Shown here piece by piece: positions 12,501 through 22,357 of a stretch of 64,000 bases of DNA. Origin of the DNA: Rebecca billardiae RCC1528. Taxonomy: Eukaryota; Haptophyta. The notes below the pieces were generated by a model. The model searched no databases. It saw only the letters and a list, made by a program, of their open reading frames with translations, and was not told the DNA's origin. Positions within the stretch are counted from its first letter, which is position 1. Every line of letters begins with the position of its first letter. The position numbers were made by a program, and so were the translations under genes. Where the stretch lies: assembly GCA_965240325.2 (NCBI GenBank), contig OZ251226.1, positions 1,860,001-1,924,000 of the forward strand, in the 5' to 3' direction.

Positions 12501-12763
12501 CGCACGGGCGGAGCCGTGGCAGGAGTCGAGCTGCGCGTGCGCACACCCGCGAGCGCGCGCGCGCGCGTGCGCACATGTGCGCGCGTTGCAGCCGTGAGCA
12601 CCACACGCGCGCTGTGTGCGATGCGCAGAAGCGCCACCGCGCAGCCGGCGCAGCGCGCAGAGTGGAGACGCGTACGCTCGGCGCGGGGGCACGCGACGCA
12701 CCTGTTCTGCGCATCGCTGCGCTCAGCCCGCTTCGCGGTCGGCGTGCGGCTCTTGGGCTTCAT
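4416..12763 (-). CDS. RRP5: RRP5/PDCD11 ribosome-biogenesis factor, six exons
   Basis: Nucleolar RNA-binding scaffold required for processing of both 18S and 5.8S pre-rRNA. Exons on the minus strand: 12763-12702, 12530-12233, 11958-5936, 5593-5226, 4941-4840, 4729-4416. All introns are GT-AG; the sum is 7,167 nt, exactly 2,388 codons plus stop, with phases matching at each junction. The N-terminus carries the family motif 'FPRGGGSVLTPIEY'. About a dozen S1 RNA-binding repeats follow, for example 'LSDLVEGSLVTGVVRRV'. An acidic stretch with long Asp runs comes next, encoded near 6,375-6,560. The C-terminus is a HAT/TPR superhelix (MYLQMASVHERAGDH; RLDLWSVYLDMETRQG; KMKYVFKRWLGWE). The length is somewhat above that of human PDCD11 because of Ala/Gly-rich inserts. 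Its start lies 72 bp from the divergent F-box/RCC1 gene. Confidence 0.93.
11959..12232 (-). other. RRP5 intron 2 with a short tandem repeat
   Basis: The donor (AAG|GTACGC) reads leftward from 12232 and the acceptor CAG ends at 11959. Inside, near 11,983-12,035, a GCGGCGCGGC-type unit of about 10 bp is repeated in tandem. Confidence 0.75.
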
Positions 12764-12835
12764 CGTGACCGTCGGCACGTATCTTGCGTCGTCACTCTCA
12801 CGGCCGGCGGGTGTGCGTGTGCCCAGGGCCCGAAT
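12764..12835. promoter_or_regulatory. 72-bp divergent promoter region
   Basis: The start codons of RRP5 (minus strand, 12763) and the F-box/RCC1 gene (plus strand, 12836) are separated by only 72 bp, so the two genes must share a bidirectional promoter or overlap in their leaders. No TATA box is obvious. Confidence 0.45.
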
Positions 12836-14374
12836 ATGCGCGGAAAAAGATCGCGCGATGAAAATGGTGAAGCCAGGATGGCGGCGGATTGCCGACGACA
12901 CCCGCCTGGCAACGACCTGCAGGCGACGGGTCCGCGCTGGCACGACTTGCCGCCTGAGCTGATCGCGCGGATCCTCGGCTTCCTCGAGCGCGCGCATGAC
13001 CTCACTGCGGCCAACGCTGTCTCGCGCCTCTTCCGCGGGCCGCCGATCGAGCACGCGCTGCGCGAGCGCGCGCGCGCGCGCGGGCACGACTCCGCGCTCC
13101 CGGCGGCGCTCCCTGCTTGCGTGTGTACATGGACAGAGGAGCTGTTTGCACGCGAGCGCGTGCACGACTTGGCGTGTGCGCACGCGCTCACGGCCACCGC
13201 CGGCGGCACCGAGTGGTTCGCCGTGCTCAGCGCGTTTGTGGACGCTCACGGCGCAGCGCATGCGTGCGGCGAGGAGCTCGTGGGCGATGTGCTGAGCGAG
13301 TTGCGCTGGGATTGCCCGGATGCGCTGGGACAGGACGAGCGCGTCGACCACGTGCTCAGGCCCTCGTGGGTCAGCTCGCTCGCGGCCGTGCGCGTGTGCG
13401 CGATGGCGGCTGGCGCCGCCCACGTGCTCGCGCTGAGCGACGCCGGTGCCGTGTACGCGTGTGGCAAGGGTGCGCGCGGCCAGCTGGGCTTCGGGAGCGC
13501 ACGCGCGTCCGGCTGCCGTGCATTCGAGCCCATCCAAGGGCTGCTGGGCGAGCTGCACGTCGCCATCGCGGCCGGCGCCTACCACAACCTCGCCCTCACT
13601 GCCGCTGGGTGCGCGTACAGCTGGGGCTACAACTACGACGGCCAGCTCGGCCACGGCGACACGGAGGAGCGGTGGGAGCCAGTGCGCATCGAGGCGTTGG
13701 ACGGCGTGCGCGTGGGCGGCGTGGCCGCCGGCGCGCGCCACACGCTGCTGCTCTCGGCGCGCGGCGCCGTGTACTCGTGCGGCGCCGGCGCCGATGCCCA
13801 ACTGGGGCACGGCGACCTGCAGCCTGAGCGGACGCCGCGGCGCATCGAGGCGCTCGCGGGCGTGCGCGTTGTGCACGTGAGCGCGGGCGAGGCGCACAGC
13901 CTGGTGGTGGACGGCACGGGCGGTGCGTACTCGTGCGGGAGCGGGAAGTACGGCTGCCTCGGCCACGGCGCCTCGGTCCTACCCCGCCTTCGCGTGCCGA
14001 CGCGCATCCTGCCGCTCGCGGCCGTGCGCGCCGTGCGAGGCAGCGCAGGAGTCCACGGCAGTGCGCTCGTGGGCGCCGACGGCAGCGTGCACGTGTTTGG
14101 GAGCAACGACCGCGGGCAGCTGGGCGTCGGGCACCGACGGCCCTGTAGAGTTCCGATGCGCGTGGCCGCCCTCGAGCACACGCGCGTGGTGAGCTGCGCG
14201 CTCGGGTACATGCACGCGCTCTTCGTCACGGCGGAAGGTGGCGTGCACTCGTGCGGCGCGCAGTCGGGCGCGCTCGGCCACGGCATAAGCGTGGGCGCGG
14301 CAGAGCCCGCCGTGTTGGCGCCGACGCTGGTGGCGAGGCTGCCGCCGCTGCGAAGCGTGGCTCAGCGACGCTGA
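12836..14374 (+). CDS. F-box-like/RCC1-repeat protein, copy 1
   Basis: 512 aa. An F-box-like helix region lies around residues 33-65 (WHDLPPELIARILGFLERAH). It is followed by a series of RCC1 repeats forming a beta propeller, with the typical 'W/CGxxxxGQLGxG' signature in each blade ('SWGYNYDGQLGHGD', 'FGSNDRGQLGVG'). F-box plus RCC1 proteins usually act as substrate adaptors of SCF ubiquitin ligases; whether this one does is inference. Residues are strongly conserved with the second copy at 51,820-53,775, including the stretch 'GQLGHGDTEERWEP'. The chosen ATG follows directly from the short divergent region with RRP5. No intron is needed to keep the frame open. Confidence 0.82.
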   Translation: MRGKRSRDENGEARMAADCRRHPPGNDLQATGPRWHDLPPELIARILGFLERAHDLTAANAVSRLFRGPPIEHALRERARARGHDSALPAALPACVCTWTEELFARERVHDLACAHALTATAGGTEWFAVLSAFVDAHGAAHACGEELVGDVLSELRWDCPDALGQDERVDHVLRPSWVSSLAAVRVCAMAAGAAHVLALSDAGAVYACGKGARGQLGFGSARASGCRAFEPIQGLLGELHVAIAAGAYHNLALTAAGCAYSWGYNYDGQLGHGDTEERWEPVRIEALDGVRVGGVAAGARHTLLLSARGAVYSCGAGADAQLGHGDLQPERTPRRIEALAGVRVVHVSAGEAHSLVVDGTGGAYSCGSGKYGCLGHGASVLPRLRVPTRILPLAAVRAVRGSAGVHGSALVGADGSVHVFGSNDRGQLGVGHRRPCRVPMRVAALEHTRVVSCALGYMHALFVTAEGGVHSCGAQSGALGHGISVGAAEPAVLAPTLVARLPPLRSVAQRR

Positions 14375-14509
14375 GCATGCGATCCGGCGGCTGACGTCCG
14401 CTCGCGCGCGCTATCGTGCGCGCCCGTGATTTCGTCAAAACGACCCAGGACTGCAGAAGCCAGAAGTCTGTTTCTTCGATCTACTCCTGCGTCCTCGGGC
14501 GTCAGGAGG

Positions 14510-15217
14510 ATGGCTCTCCCAGGTGCGCACGCTGACGGCGACGCGCAAGTGCAGGGCGCTCGTCGCGATGCGACCCGTCGTGCGCGGCCGTGACCTCGCG
14601 TCTGCTCTGTGCGCCCGTGCCCGCTCCCTCACGCTTCCGCAGAAAAGAACTTCGTCCATCAGGACGAGATCCGGCGCGATGCTATCAAGCGCGAGGAGTA
14701 TGCCGCGCGCGACTTCCCGGACACGTGGGGTTTTCTGTGCGGGCCGAAGCTCGAGGCGGAAACCCACGGCTTTGCGCGTACGATTGCAAAGTACCACGGC
14801 GGCGTGGGTTCCTGGACGCTCGTGCACAAGCGCATTGTGGACGACTCGGCGCTCGGGCTGAAGGCGCGTGAGATTGACAACGCGCTCAAGCCCAAGATAG
14901 GCAAGCTCACGCTCGAGGCGACGCACAGGTCAAACGTGAAGCCCGGGCTCGTGGACAAATACGGCAGAACGCTCATCAAGACCGATCTGGGCTACGACTG
15001 CATCCCGACACGATCAGCTGCGCTCGCGCTGCGCTCACACCACGAGAGCACAGTGGGTGACTCAGTGCGGATCCGCGGCTTTGACCCCAAGGAGAAGTAC
15101 AAGTACCCGCTCACGGCGAGCCAGGAGCTCGGCTGGCGGCCGCGGCCGCTGGAGATTTTCGGCGTCGCGGAGTTTGGGCTCAAGAAGGGCATCGCTGCAG
15201 AGTATGGGTACAAGTGA
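14510..15217 (+). CDS. CIMIP1-like (C20orf85/LLC1) flagellar protein
   Basis: Two exons: a 13-nt first coding exon at 14510-14522 (MALP + 1 nt, donor GTGCGC) and 14643-15217 (acceptor CGCAG at 14638-14642). Splicing gives 195 aa starting MALPEKNFVHQDEI. The block 'NFVHQDEIRRDAIKREEYAA' followed by 'FPDTWGFL' matches the ciliary microtubule inner protein CIMIP1 family, found in axonemes of flagellated eukaryotes. The C-terminal 'YPLTASQELGWRPRPLEIFG' is the familiar ending of these proteins. The role is probably structural, inside doublet microtubules. The spliced start was preferred over an in-frame ATG at 14609 that lies within the intron. The family assignment comes from remembered motifs, not a search. 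Confidence 0.72.
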
Positions 15218-15783
15218 TCGGAGTCGTTGCCGTCAGGCATCGGCCATGTGGCTGAGTGGCTGACTGCGCCGCCTGTGTGTATCGGCTGCGGGCACCGGAG
15301 GCAGGTCGGACAGCCTTGCGCCTCAGGCGGAAGCTCGCGCAATGTTCGTGCGTGGCAAGTCGGCTTCGAAGCATTGGGTGGCGAGGCCTGTCCGCTGCTG
15401 GCGGGTGTGGCATGGGGCGACGGCGTCACGGCGACTGCCGAGACGGTGCGGAGCCAGTGCCAGGCCCGGCAGCAATCCCGGCGCGCCGCGTGCCGGTCCG
15501 CCGCGGCCGGCCAGCGCGCTGCTGAGGCGCCCAACGCCCATGTCAGTCGCGCTCATGCAGGCTCAGTGTGACGACCGCACAGCCACAGGCTACGGCCCTT
15601 GCACAGGCGATACTCGATAGCAGGCACCGTGCGGCACCGTCTATCCAGTATATTGTATCCATCTCAGTAGTCAGTACTTGTCAAGGGGCGGCAGACCCGA
15701 ATGTCCGGATGATCCCGGAACCGAGCCACGTCTTGACTCTCTGCTCTCGCCGACTCCGTGGCATCCGAACCGCGTCCGCGATC
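15218..15783. other. Intergenic spacer, no gene seen
   Basis: The spacer between two plus-strand genes holds short open frames with no family resemblance. It should contain the promoter of the kinase gene that starts at 15784. Confidence 0.4.
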
Positions 15784-17558
15784 ATGACGCGCACCGCCAC
15801 GGTCACGTCGGGACTGCTCCTGCTGGTGGCCTGCGGGGACGGCCTGCGCGCCGCGAGGCTCCGTGCGCCGAGCACCCCCGCTGATACGAGGCGGTGCACG
15901 CGCTCGCGGGTCGTGTCGCGCGCGGCGGACGACGAGGCGGAGGTGGACCGCGTCCTCGCCGGCTTGCAGCTCGAGGAGGACGGCGGCTCCGACTCGCGGA
16001 AGTACATGCCCAGCACAGGCCCGGACGACCCGATCGCGCGCGCCCTGCGCGACGTGTGCGGCGCGCGCGAGGTGCTCTCCTTAGACCTGCTCGACTCGCG
16101 CTGGAACGGCAACGAGGTCCTCCGGTACGAAACCGACGCCGGCCGCTTCTTTGTGAAGATGAACCGCGTCGAGGACGTGTCCGTCTTCATGATGGAGGCG
16201 GTGAGCCTGACCGCGCTGATCAAGGCGGGCGCCGTGCGCGCCCCCAAGCCGCTCCACCTCGGCCCGCTGCCGCGCGTCGGCGACTTCGGGCCGGGCGCGT
16301 TCATGGTGCTCGAGTACCTCGATATGAAACCGTTTGGCTCGATGCAGAAGGAGACGCAGCGCGCGCTGGGCGAGCAGCTCGCGGCTCTGCACGGCAGCCG
16401 CGCGCACGACAGCGTGCACCAGGGGCGGTACGGCTTCGTCGTGAACAACTTCCTCGCGCTCACGCCGCTGAACAACACGTGGGCGGACGAGTGGCACACC
16501 TTTTTTGCAGGCCGGCTGCGCGGCCAGCTGGACAGCCTGCACAGCGCCAAGGCGTACGCAAAGGTGCGCGCGGCGCGCGCGGGCGCGTGGGCGTGCGCGG
16601 CGCGGAGAAGGGCGCGGACGCCGGTGCGCCCACCTGGCGCACGCACGGGCCGCCGCGCGGGCGCGCGGGGCGGGGCGTGCGCGCGGGGCACGCGCGGCGC
16701 GCGGGGCGGGGACGGAGGGGCGGTGGGGAGGTTCTGCTGCGCGCACACTTGCGTGCCACACCTCCTGTGAGGACCAGCAATTAGCTCTATCTGCAGGGCT
16801 GCGCCCGCTGAAGCATCATTCTGGTAAGTTTCTGAGGAGGTGGGAGCGGGGGAGACGGCAGCCTGGGGAGGAAGGGGGCAGGCGCACCCCGCGCCCGCGT
16901 GCCATGATGAGCACCCTGCATGTATTACAGGAGCCCCCTCTGGGGGCGGTGAGTGCAGATCGATAGGCCTGAGCACGCACGCGGCATGCCCGGGGCATGC
17001 CGCGCGGGGCGGGGGCAAGTGGGCCCCGTGGCAGGGAGGGTGCGAGGGAGTCCGGTGTGCCGCGCGCGTGCCCCGTCGCCCACCAGCCAACCCGCGGCGT
17101 GCGCGACCGCGCGCGCACTGTCCCGTCCTCCGCACCAGGCGCCAATGAGCCGGGAGACCGCCGAGCCGCTGCTCGAGCGCGGCGCGCGCGTGATCGAGCT
17201 GCTGCCGGCGCTGCTGGCCGAGCCACGCATCGACGGCCCGTCCCTGCTGCACGGCGATCTATGGATCGGCAACACGGGCGCGACGAAAGAGAGCGGCGAG
17301 CCCGTCTTCTTCGACCCGGCGTGCTTCTTCGGCCACGCCGAGTTCGACCTCGCCCTCCCGCGCATGTTTGGCGGCTTCGACGACAACTTCTTCGATGCGT
17401 ACCACGGCGTGCGCCCAAAGGCGCCGGGCTTTGACCAGCGGCAGAAACTGTACGAGCTGTACCAATATCTCAACCAGCTCAACCTGTTTGGCGACGCGGC
17501 TGTGTACACCAAGTGCCGCGAGCTCATGGACGAGGTCCTCGCCGCGTCTCGGGCATGA
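15784..17558 (+). CDS. Fructosamine-3-kinase-like protein, plastid leader likely
   Basis: Exons 15784-16563 and 17139-17558 (575-bp GT-AG intron, phase 0) encode 399 aa. The body is a fructosamine/ketosamine-3-kinase (APH-like fold). It has 'GNEVLRYETDAGRFFVKMNR' with the ATP-binding Lys, 'FMVLEYLDMKPFG' at the hinge, and the catalytic 'HGDLWIGN' at about residue 297. 'FFDPACFFGHAEFDLAL' follows with the Mg-binding Asp. The enzyme phosphorylates ketoamine adducts so that glycated proteins are repaired. The first 20 residues are hydrophobic (TVTSGLLLLVACGDGL) and are followed by an Arg/Ser/Thr-rich segment, as in the bipartite signal of a secondary plastid. That localisation is inference; plant FN3K is plastidic. 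Open frame upstream of 15784 is probably untranslated. Confidence 0.85.
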
Positions 17559-18788
17559 GATGAGCCGGCGCCGTGGCGCTGCCATCACACTCAGCAAACT
17601 CAAAGAAATGTCCGCGCGGCGGCGTGACCTCCTCTTTGGCGGCCTGGCGCTGCTGCCGCCGTGCCCGGACGACCTGTGCTGAGAGGGCCCACGGCTGCCA
17701 CGGCACGCAGCAGCCCGGCGGTCTGCACCCAGCAGCCAGCTGGCACGGTGCCAGTGCATCTAGGGCTCTAGGCTTGCATGATGAGTATGATATAATTTAA
17801 TGGTACTTGGTACGGCCGATCCGACGCGGCGCGGACGGATTTTTGGCAGTACCGGCCGAGACGAATACCGGCCGGCCTACGCTCTAGTTGAGCAGGCGGC
17901 ACCGGCCCCGGGGCCGGGACCGCACCGGTGCCAGGCACTGTACGGACCATGGCGGCACAAACACTGAAACAGTCTGAGAACTTACTAGACGGTCGACTGA
18001 CTGATTCAGTGATCTTGAGCATGATTCGCGCGGGTAACGGTCTGAACGGAAGCCCGAGTTAACCTTGGCGGCGCGAGCGCGGGCACGTGAAAATCGGAAC
18101 TGAATTTACCGCCTGCCACGCAGGCGTCCCCGGCGAGGCGAGCCCCCTTAACCGTCGTCCATCTGTTGGCATGTGCAGCACTAGTACGCCTGGTTCGGCG
18201 CGAGTGCGCGCGGGTGATTGCACCGTGCCTCGGCATGTGGTAGCTTGCAGTTGGCGAGCAGCGACAAGGAGCGGGGGTTGCGAGCCATCAAGGTGTCCCA
18301 AGGCTCTCAGCATACCCGCAGACGACCCGCGAGGCCACCTGCGCCGCCACAATCGCACCGCCAGAGCGCCGATTCCCGGCATACGGGTCGCTTGAAGTTA
18401 CGGCCCGCATGTGCCAGGCAGCCATGCTGGGGAGCCGGCTCGATGCAACGCCGAGCAGTCAACTTCGACTTGGATTCGTGCGCAAGCCGGCTGCCAGTCG
18501 GTCAAGGGCCGAAAGTTGGTGGTACTTTCAACTTGGTGCAGCCGTCCAATCGAAAGCGAGCGCGGGGGACGCGGCCCGCCTCGAGGACGAGCCGTCGCAG
18601 ACGAAATCTGCGGATCGTCTGGCGCGGCGAATCCCCATATTCCCGGAACCGCCGTTGCCCCATCACTTTCAACTTGCCCGCGTTGTTGCGTGCCGATTCA
18701 TGAGCACCGGAACGGCGAAAGGGTATTTCTGCCGCGCTGGACACCGTTGTGTGTGCGGCGGACGACTGGTGGGGCCCGCTGGTGGCCG
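17559..18788. other. Intergenic, no gene seen
   Basis: This is mixed-composition sequence with an AT-rich patch near 17,790. The frame of the next gene is open from 18411, but the codons before 18789 do not look like conserved protein. No RNA gene was recognised. Confidence 0.4.
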
Positions 18789-20138
18789 ATGCGCGCGTGG
18801 GCTTTCTGCGCGGCGGCGGTGGTGCTGGCGTCGTGCGCGCGGGCGCTGGAGCAGACAGTCCCATGGAGGAGACCCTCCCGCGCCGAGCGCTCCCGCGCGT
18901 ACAGAGCCGCGACCGGCGCGCACACGGACTCGGCGGGGCGCATGCGCGCGATCGCGTCGGATGCGGCGGGCGCACGCGACACGGCGCCGGGCGACGCGTC
19001 CGGGGTGGACGACGTGCAGGGGGTGGCCTCGCCGCTGTGGATGATCACGCAGGAGGAGGAAGTCACCGACCTCATCGAGTACCTGCAGGCGATGCGCGGG
19101 CCCATCGAGGCCAACCCGCTCGCCGAGCACGAGCTGCACTTCTCGCGCGTCTCGATCGAGCGCGCGCGCGCCGTGTTCGAGGCGGAGCTGCGGAGGGGCG
19201 AGGAGCGGCAGCACGCGCTGTGCTCGCTGCTCGGCCAGCGCCTGCTCGGCCGGTACTACCTGCAGTCCGTCGTCGTCGGCGAGCTGCCGCGCACGCGCCA
19301 CCGGTTTGAGCTCTCGCAACGAATCGACCCGACGACGCTCCTCTCCGAGACCGACCTCGCGCTCGGCACGCGCGTGCTCTCGCAGCACCGCGTGGCGTCG
19401 AACGGGCAGTGGGTGGAGCCCAAGCTCGTCGCCTCCTTCGTCGAGTACCACCCCACCGTCACCGACTACGCGCCCGGCGGCGCGCGCGCGCCCGCCGTGG
19501 GCGCGCGCGAGCCCGACCCGTGCATCTATCGGATGATCTCCCGCATCAAGGCGGAGCAGGAGATCTTCAACAAGGTGTGCGACGAGATCTTCGACCTGGA
19601 CCGGCTGGTGCGCGACCTCTCGCGCGCCGACAAGGACCTCGCCTCGCTCGGCCACTTCGTCAAGGACGTGTTCGGCATCAAGGTGGTCGTGGGCACCGTC
19701 GAGCAGGCGCTCGAGGTCCAGGCGGCGATCGAAGCGATTTCGTTCTCCGACGACGAGCTCGCGGGCGTGGAGGTGCGCACGGAGGGCGGGCCGCCCGCGC
19801 GGCTCAACTTCATCGAGACGAAGAACTACCTCGGCGAGGGCGCCAAGTCCAACTCGGGCTGGGAGTGCCTCAAGTCTGTCTTTGAGTGGAACGGCGGGAT
19901 CTTCGAAGTGCAGATCCAGCCGCTCATTAACTACTGCCTCGAGCGCGAGCGGCTGACGAAGCAGAGCCACGACGCGTACAAGCAGAAGCGCGAGCGCGTG
20001 CGCGACCAGGTGGCGGCAAGCGTGCCGCTCTTCGGCTTCTACCGCGACATCCTGCGCACGCTCTTCATCGAGCCGCCCAACTGCGACGGGCTGCAGCTGC
20101 CGAGCTTCAACAACGTCAAGGTGAGCGTCAGAGGGTGA
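18789..20138 (+). CDS. Divergent RelA/SpoT-like nucleotidyltransferase-fold protein
   Basis: 449 aa from the ATG at 18789. The start 'MRAWAFCAAAVVLASCARA' is a clear signal peptide; a transit-like Arg/Ser/Ala segment follows. The second half resembles the RelA/SpoT synthetase fold: 'LASLGHFVKDVFGIKVVVGT' (compare K-D-x-x-G-x-R/K), then 'IETKNYLGEGAKSNSGWECL' in the place of the N-G-Y-x-S-L-H segment, 'GGIFEVQIQPL' (compare V-E-V-Q-I-R), and a helix 'CLERERLTKQSHDAYK' like the closing H-x-x-Y-K helix. If real, it is a secreted or plastid (p)ppGpp-synthetase-like or degenerate homologue. Key catalytic residues are not all recognisable, so activity is doubtful. No HD hydrolase motif is seen. Confidence 0.5.
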   Translation: MRAWAFCAAAVVLASCARALEQTVPWRRPSRAERSRAYRAATGAHTDSAGRMRAIASDAAGARDTAPGDASGVDDVQGVASPLWMITQEEEVTDLIEYLQAMRGPIEANPLAEHELHFSRVSIERARAVFEAELRRGEERQHALCSLLGQRLLGRYYLQSVVVGELPRTRHRFELSQRIDPTTLLSETDLALGTRVLSQHRVASNGQWVEPKLVASFVEYHPTVTDYAPGGARAPAVGAREPDPCIYRMISRIKAEQEIFNKVCDEIFDLDRLVRDLSRADKDLASLGHFVKDVFGIKVVVGTVEQALEVQAAIEAISFSDDELAGVEVRTEGGPPARLNFIETKNYLGEGAKSNSGWECLKSVFEWNGGIFEVQIQPLINYCLERERLTKQSHDAYKQKRERVRDQVAASVPLFGFYRDILRTLFIEPPNCDGLQLPSFNNVKVSVRG

Positions 20139-20759
20139 GCACCCACCCACACACCCGCTGACTGGCTTGGCCAGAGCCGACAGAGTGGCCGGAGCACTGG
20201 GCAGCCGCCCGTCTGGCCTGCTTTCGGGCGACGGCTGCCGACTCGCGCGCAGCGGGGCTGCGCGGCTGCAGCTGCGCGCAGCGCCGCCGCCGCCGCCGCA
20301 GCGGCGTGCACGCGTGCACGCAGCTGGAGCGACGGCCTCGCGCGCCGGCCGGCCGGGTCTGCGGACCGCTGGCAGCTGCTGCGCGCGCGGCGCGCTTGTG
20401 GCGGTCTGTCTGCACCCTCAACGCTGTGCCGCCGCCCAGCGCCTGCGCGCGCGCTGGCGGCTGCCGCCTTGCCGGCTGTGTACTTCTCGACCCTCACTTG
20501 GAGTGTGGGGCGCCCTGCCGCATCACTTTGCCTTTGTTTGGCCCCGCGCGCGCCTGACGGGCGCCGCCCATCGCCATTTACGGTCGGACGGTTCCGCCCC
20601 CCTGTGCACCATCTGAGTCCATCATCGATCGCGGACTGCTTCATCATGCTTGTCGAATATGTCGTCCGGAGTCGCGCGCATACATGCGCGACGAATAAGT
20701 ATATATAATTCTTGCCAACCGGCGGCTCCCGATCCGCCGCTAGAATCTTAATCTAGCCG
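20139..20759. other. Intergenic, GC-rich
   Basis: This is the downstream region of the RelA/SpoT-like gene. It is Ala/Arg-biased in every frame and has no recognisable domain. It becomes AT-rich after 20,690, just before the inverted-repeat element. Confidence 0.4.
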
Positions 20760-20762
20760 TAG

Positions 20763-20786
20763 CGTCTTAACCCCTATTGTGGAACG
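20763..20786 (+). repeat. Left terminal inverted repeat of the TIR element
   Basis: A 24-bp sequence identical, in inverse orientation, to 22134-22157. The core is repeated directly at 20788-20805. Confidence 0.85.
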
Positions 20787-22133
20787 GACCCCTATTGTGG
20801 AACGGCGCCAGTTTTTCCTATGTAGAGCTCGGATGTCGCGGAGGCGATGAGATCGGCGGCTACCGCCGTGTGCGCCTGGCCAAGGCGCGTCCAACGAGCC
20901 CAAGAACGTCGCCATAGCCCCACCCCAGCGCCGTCCGCTGCCTATCGTTTGCTGGAGTCAGAGCTGAGAATCTGGTGTGAAAAAATGGTTTTCGGCTCCT
21001 GTAGGCCGAAGCTTCGGCCGGGAGGGCGCGCACGGTATTTTTGGGAGCTCCCCGAAAGCAGCCCGGGCAGGGAATCAAGCCGGCTTGCCGCTGCCGCACT
21101 CGTGGATGGAGCGCGAGTGACACGAATTGGGTCAGGTCAGCATGGCTGATTCCTGGGTTGGAGGGTCGAGGACGCCCCGCCGCGGCGGGGGGCGGTGCGG
21201 CGGCGCGAGCTGACTGGTGGCGATGATGAACGCGTAGCCGAAGGTGCCGGACCGTCAGGCGACGCCCAACCCCGCAAAGCAGCTGCATCGCCTGCCGACC
21301 GCGCGAGAGCCGCGCCGCGCGAAGCGGCTGGGCGCGAGTGGACTACGACCCGCCGGATGCAGCCATCAGGGACTGTGTGTAGAGCGGGGAGCTGGCGTGA
21401 GGGCACAGCTGTCGCCGACTTCGGCTCATATGCCGTGACAACGGGCCACGCTCTGTCGGATGGTGAAGGACCCGACCAGCCCGTCGAGGCCGCTGGGGCT
21501 GAAGCCGCGGCTGAGCGGCTGTGACGGTCGAGCAGATGCACACCAACTGGGTCGCGGAGATAGCGCTACTCGGCTTCGCGCCGACCACGCGGCAGGTCTG
21601 CATCGATGCGGCGCTTCTCTTCCTGCGTAGCGGCGCGCCCTTCTCTTCCTGCGTAGCGGCGCGCCCTTCTCGACGCTCTCCAGCATGCCCTGGAAGCGGT
21701 GGTGTCGGCGGCGGCTCAGGCGCCACGCGAAGGCGAGCGAGCGTCGATGACGGACACGCTCGTCGACCGCATCACTCATCGTGGAGAGGGTTCGCGCGGG
21801 CAAGACGTGCCCCCCGGCGGCTGCGGGGTCGAGGGCGGGTGCCCACACCACCAGCACGCCGGCGAGCGCCAGTGGGCCGACTGCGAACGCTCAGGAGCCA
21901 GCAGTGGCACCGTCCTGAGCGAGGAACCAAAATCGTTCCACAATAGGGGTCAGTCGACCCGTCGACGCACCTCGCGGGCGCGCGCGCGCGCGCGCGCGCG
22001 CGCGGGCTAGTTCCGAGCTCCGCACCCTCAGCGGTGTATGGTCCCTTCGGTAGGACCCATGGCCAGTACCTGACACCTTAAGATCGCTCGCCGAGCCGCA
22101 CTACCTCGCCCTAGGGGCGGAAAACCCGAAAAT

Positions 22134-22157
22134 CGTTCCACAATAGGGGTTAAGACG
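22134..22157 (-). repeat. Right terminal inverted repeat of the TIR element
   Basis: Exact inverse of 20763-20786. An inner copy of the core lies at 21934-21950 in the same orientation. Confidence 0.85.
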
Positions 22158-22351
22158 TTACTGTGAGTTTTAACAACGAATATCAACGATCGCACCGTCT
22201 AATTTAAGTCGTCGAATCTAACAATCTATTTATCATCGTCGCTATTATTATCTGCCCGAGAGTCCGCGTAGACCCTGTGGCCTGAATTACTACAGGCAAT
22301 AATCGCGGGCAATTATTAGGAGCTATGTCACGTTAAGAAGCTGGGGCTTGC

Positions 22352-22357
22352 TATCTG
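22352..22357. repeat. Left target-site duplication TATCTG
   Basis: This 6-bp TATCTG abuts the left end of the PLV and is repeated at 36214-36219 directly after its right end. Polinton/Maverick insertions typically create 6-bp duplications. Confidence 0.75.

Larger units (their letters stand above)
20762..22158. mobile_element. Non-autonomous TIR element (MITE-like), 1.4 kb
   Basis: The ends carry a 24-bp perfect inverted repeat (20763-20786 and 22134-22157; core CCCCTATTGTGGAACG). A second, inner inverted pair of the same core lies at 20788-20805 and 21934-21950. A TA dinucleotide lies immediately outside each end (20760-20761 and 22159-22160), as expected for Tc1/mariner-type insertion. No open frame inside resembles a transposase. 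An alternating CG run of about 27 bp lies at 21978-22004, and a short direct duplication (CTTCCTGCGTAGCGGCGCGC) around 21,620-21,665. Confidence 0.7.

Noticed and set aside
16953-17138. Single-exon reading of the second half of the kinase gene from 16953
   Set aside because: The extra N-terminal residues are Gly/Arg-rich and lie in the intron. Splicing at 16563/17139 joins two halves of one kinase domain in frame.
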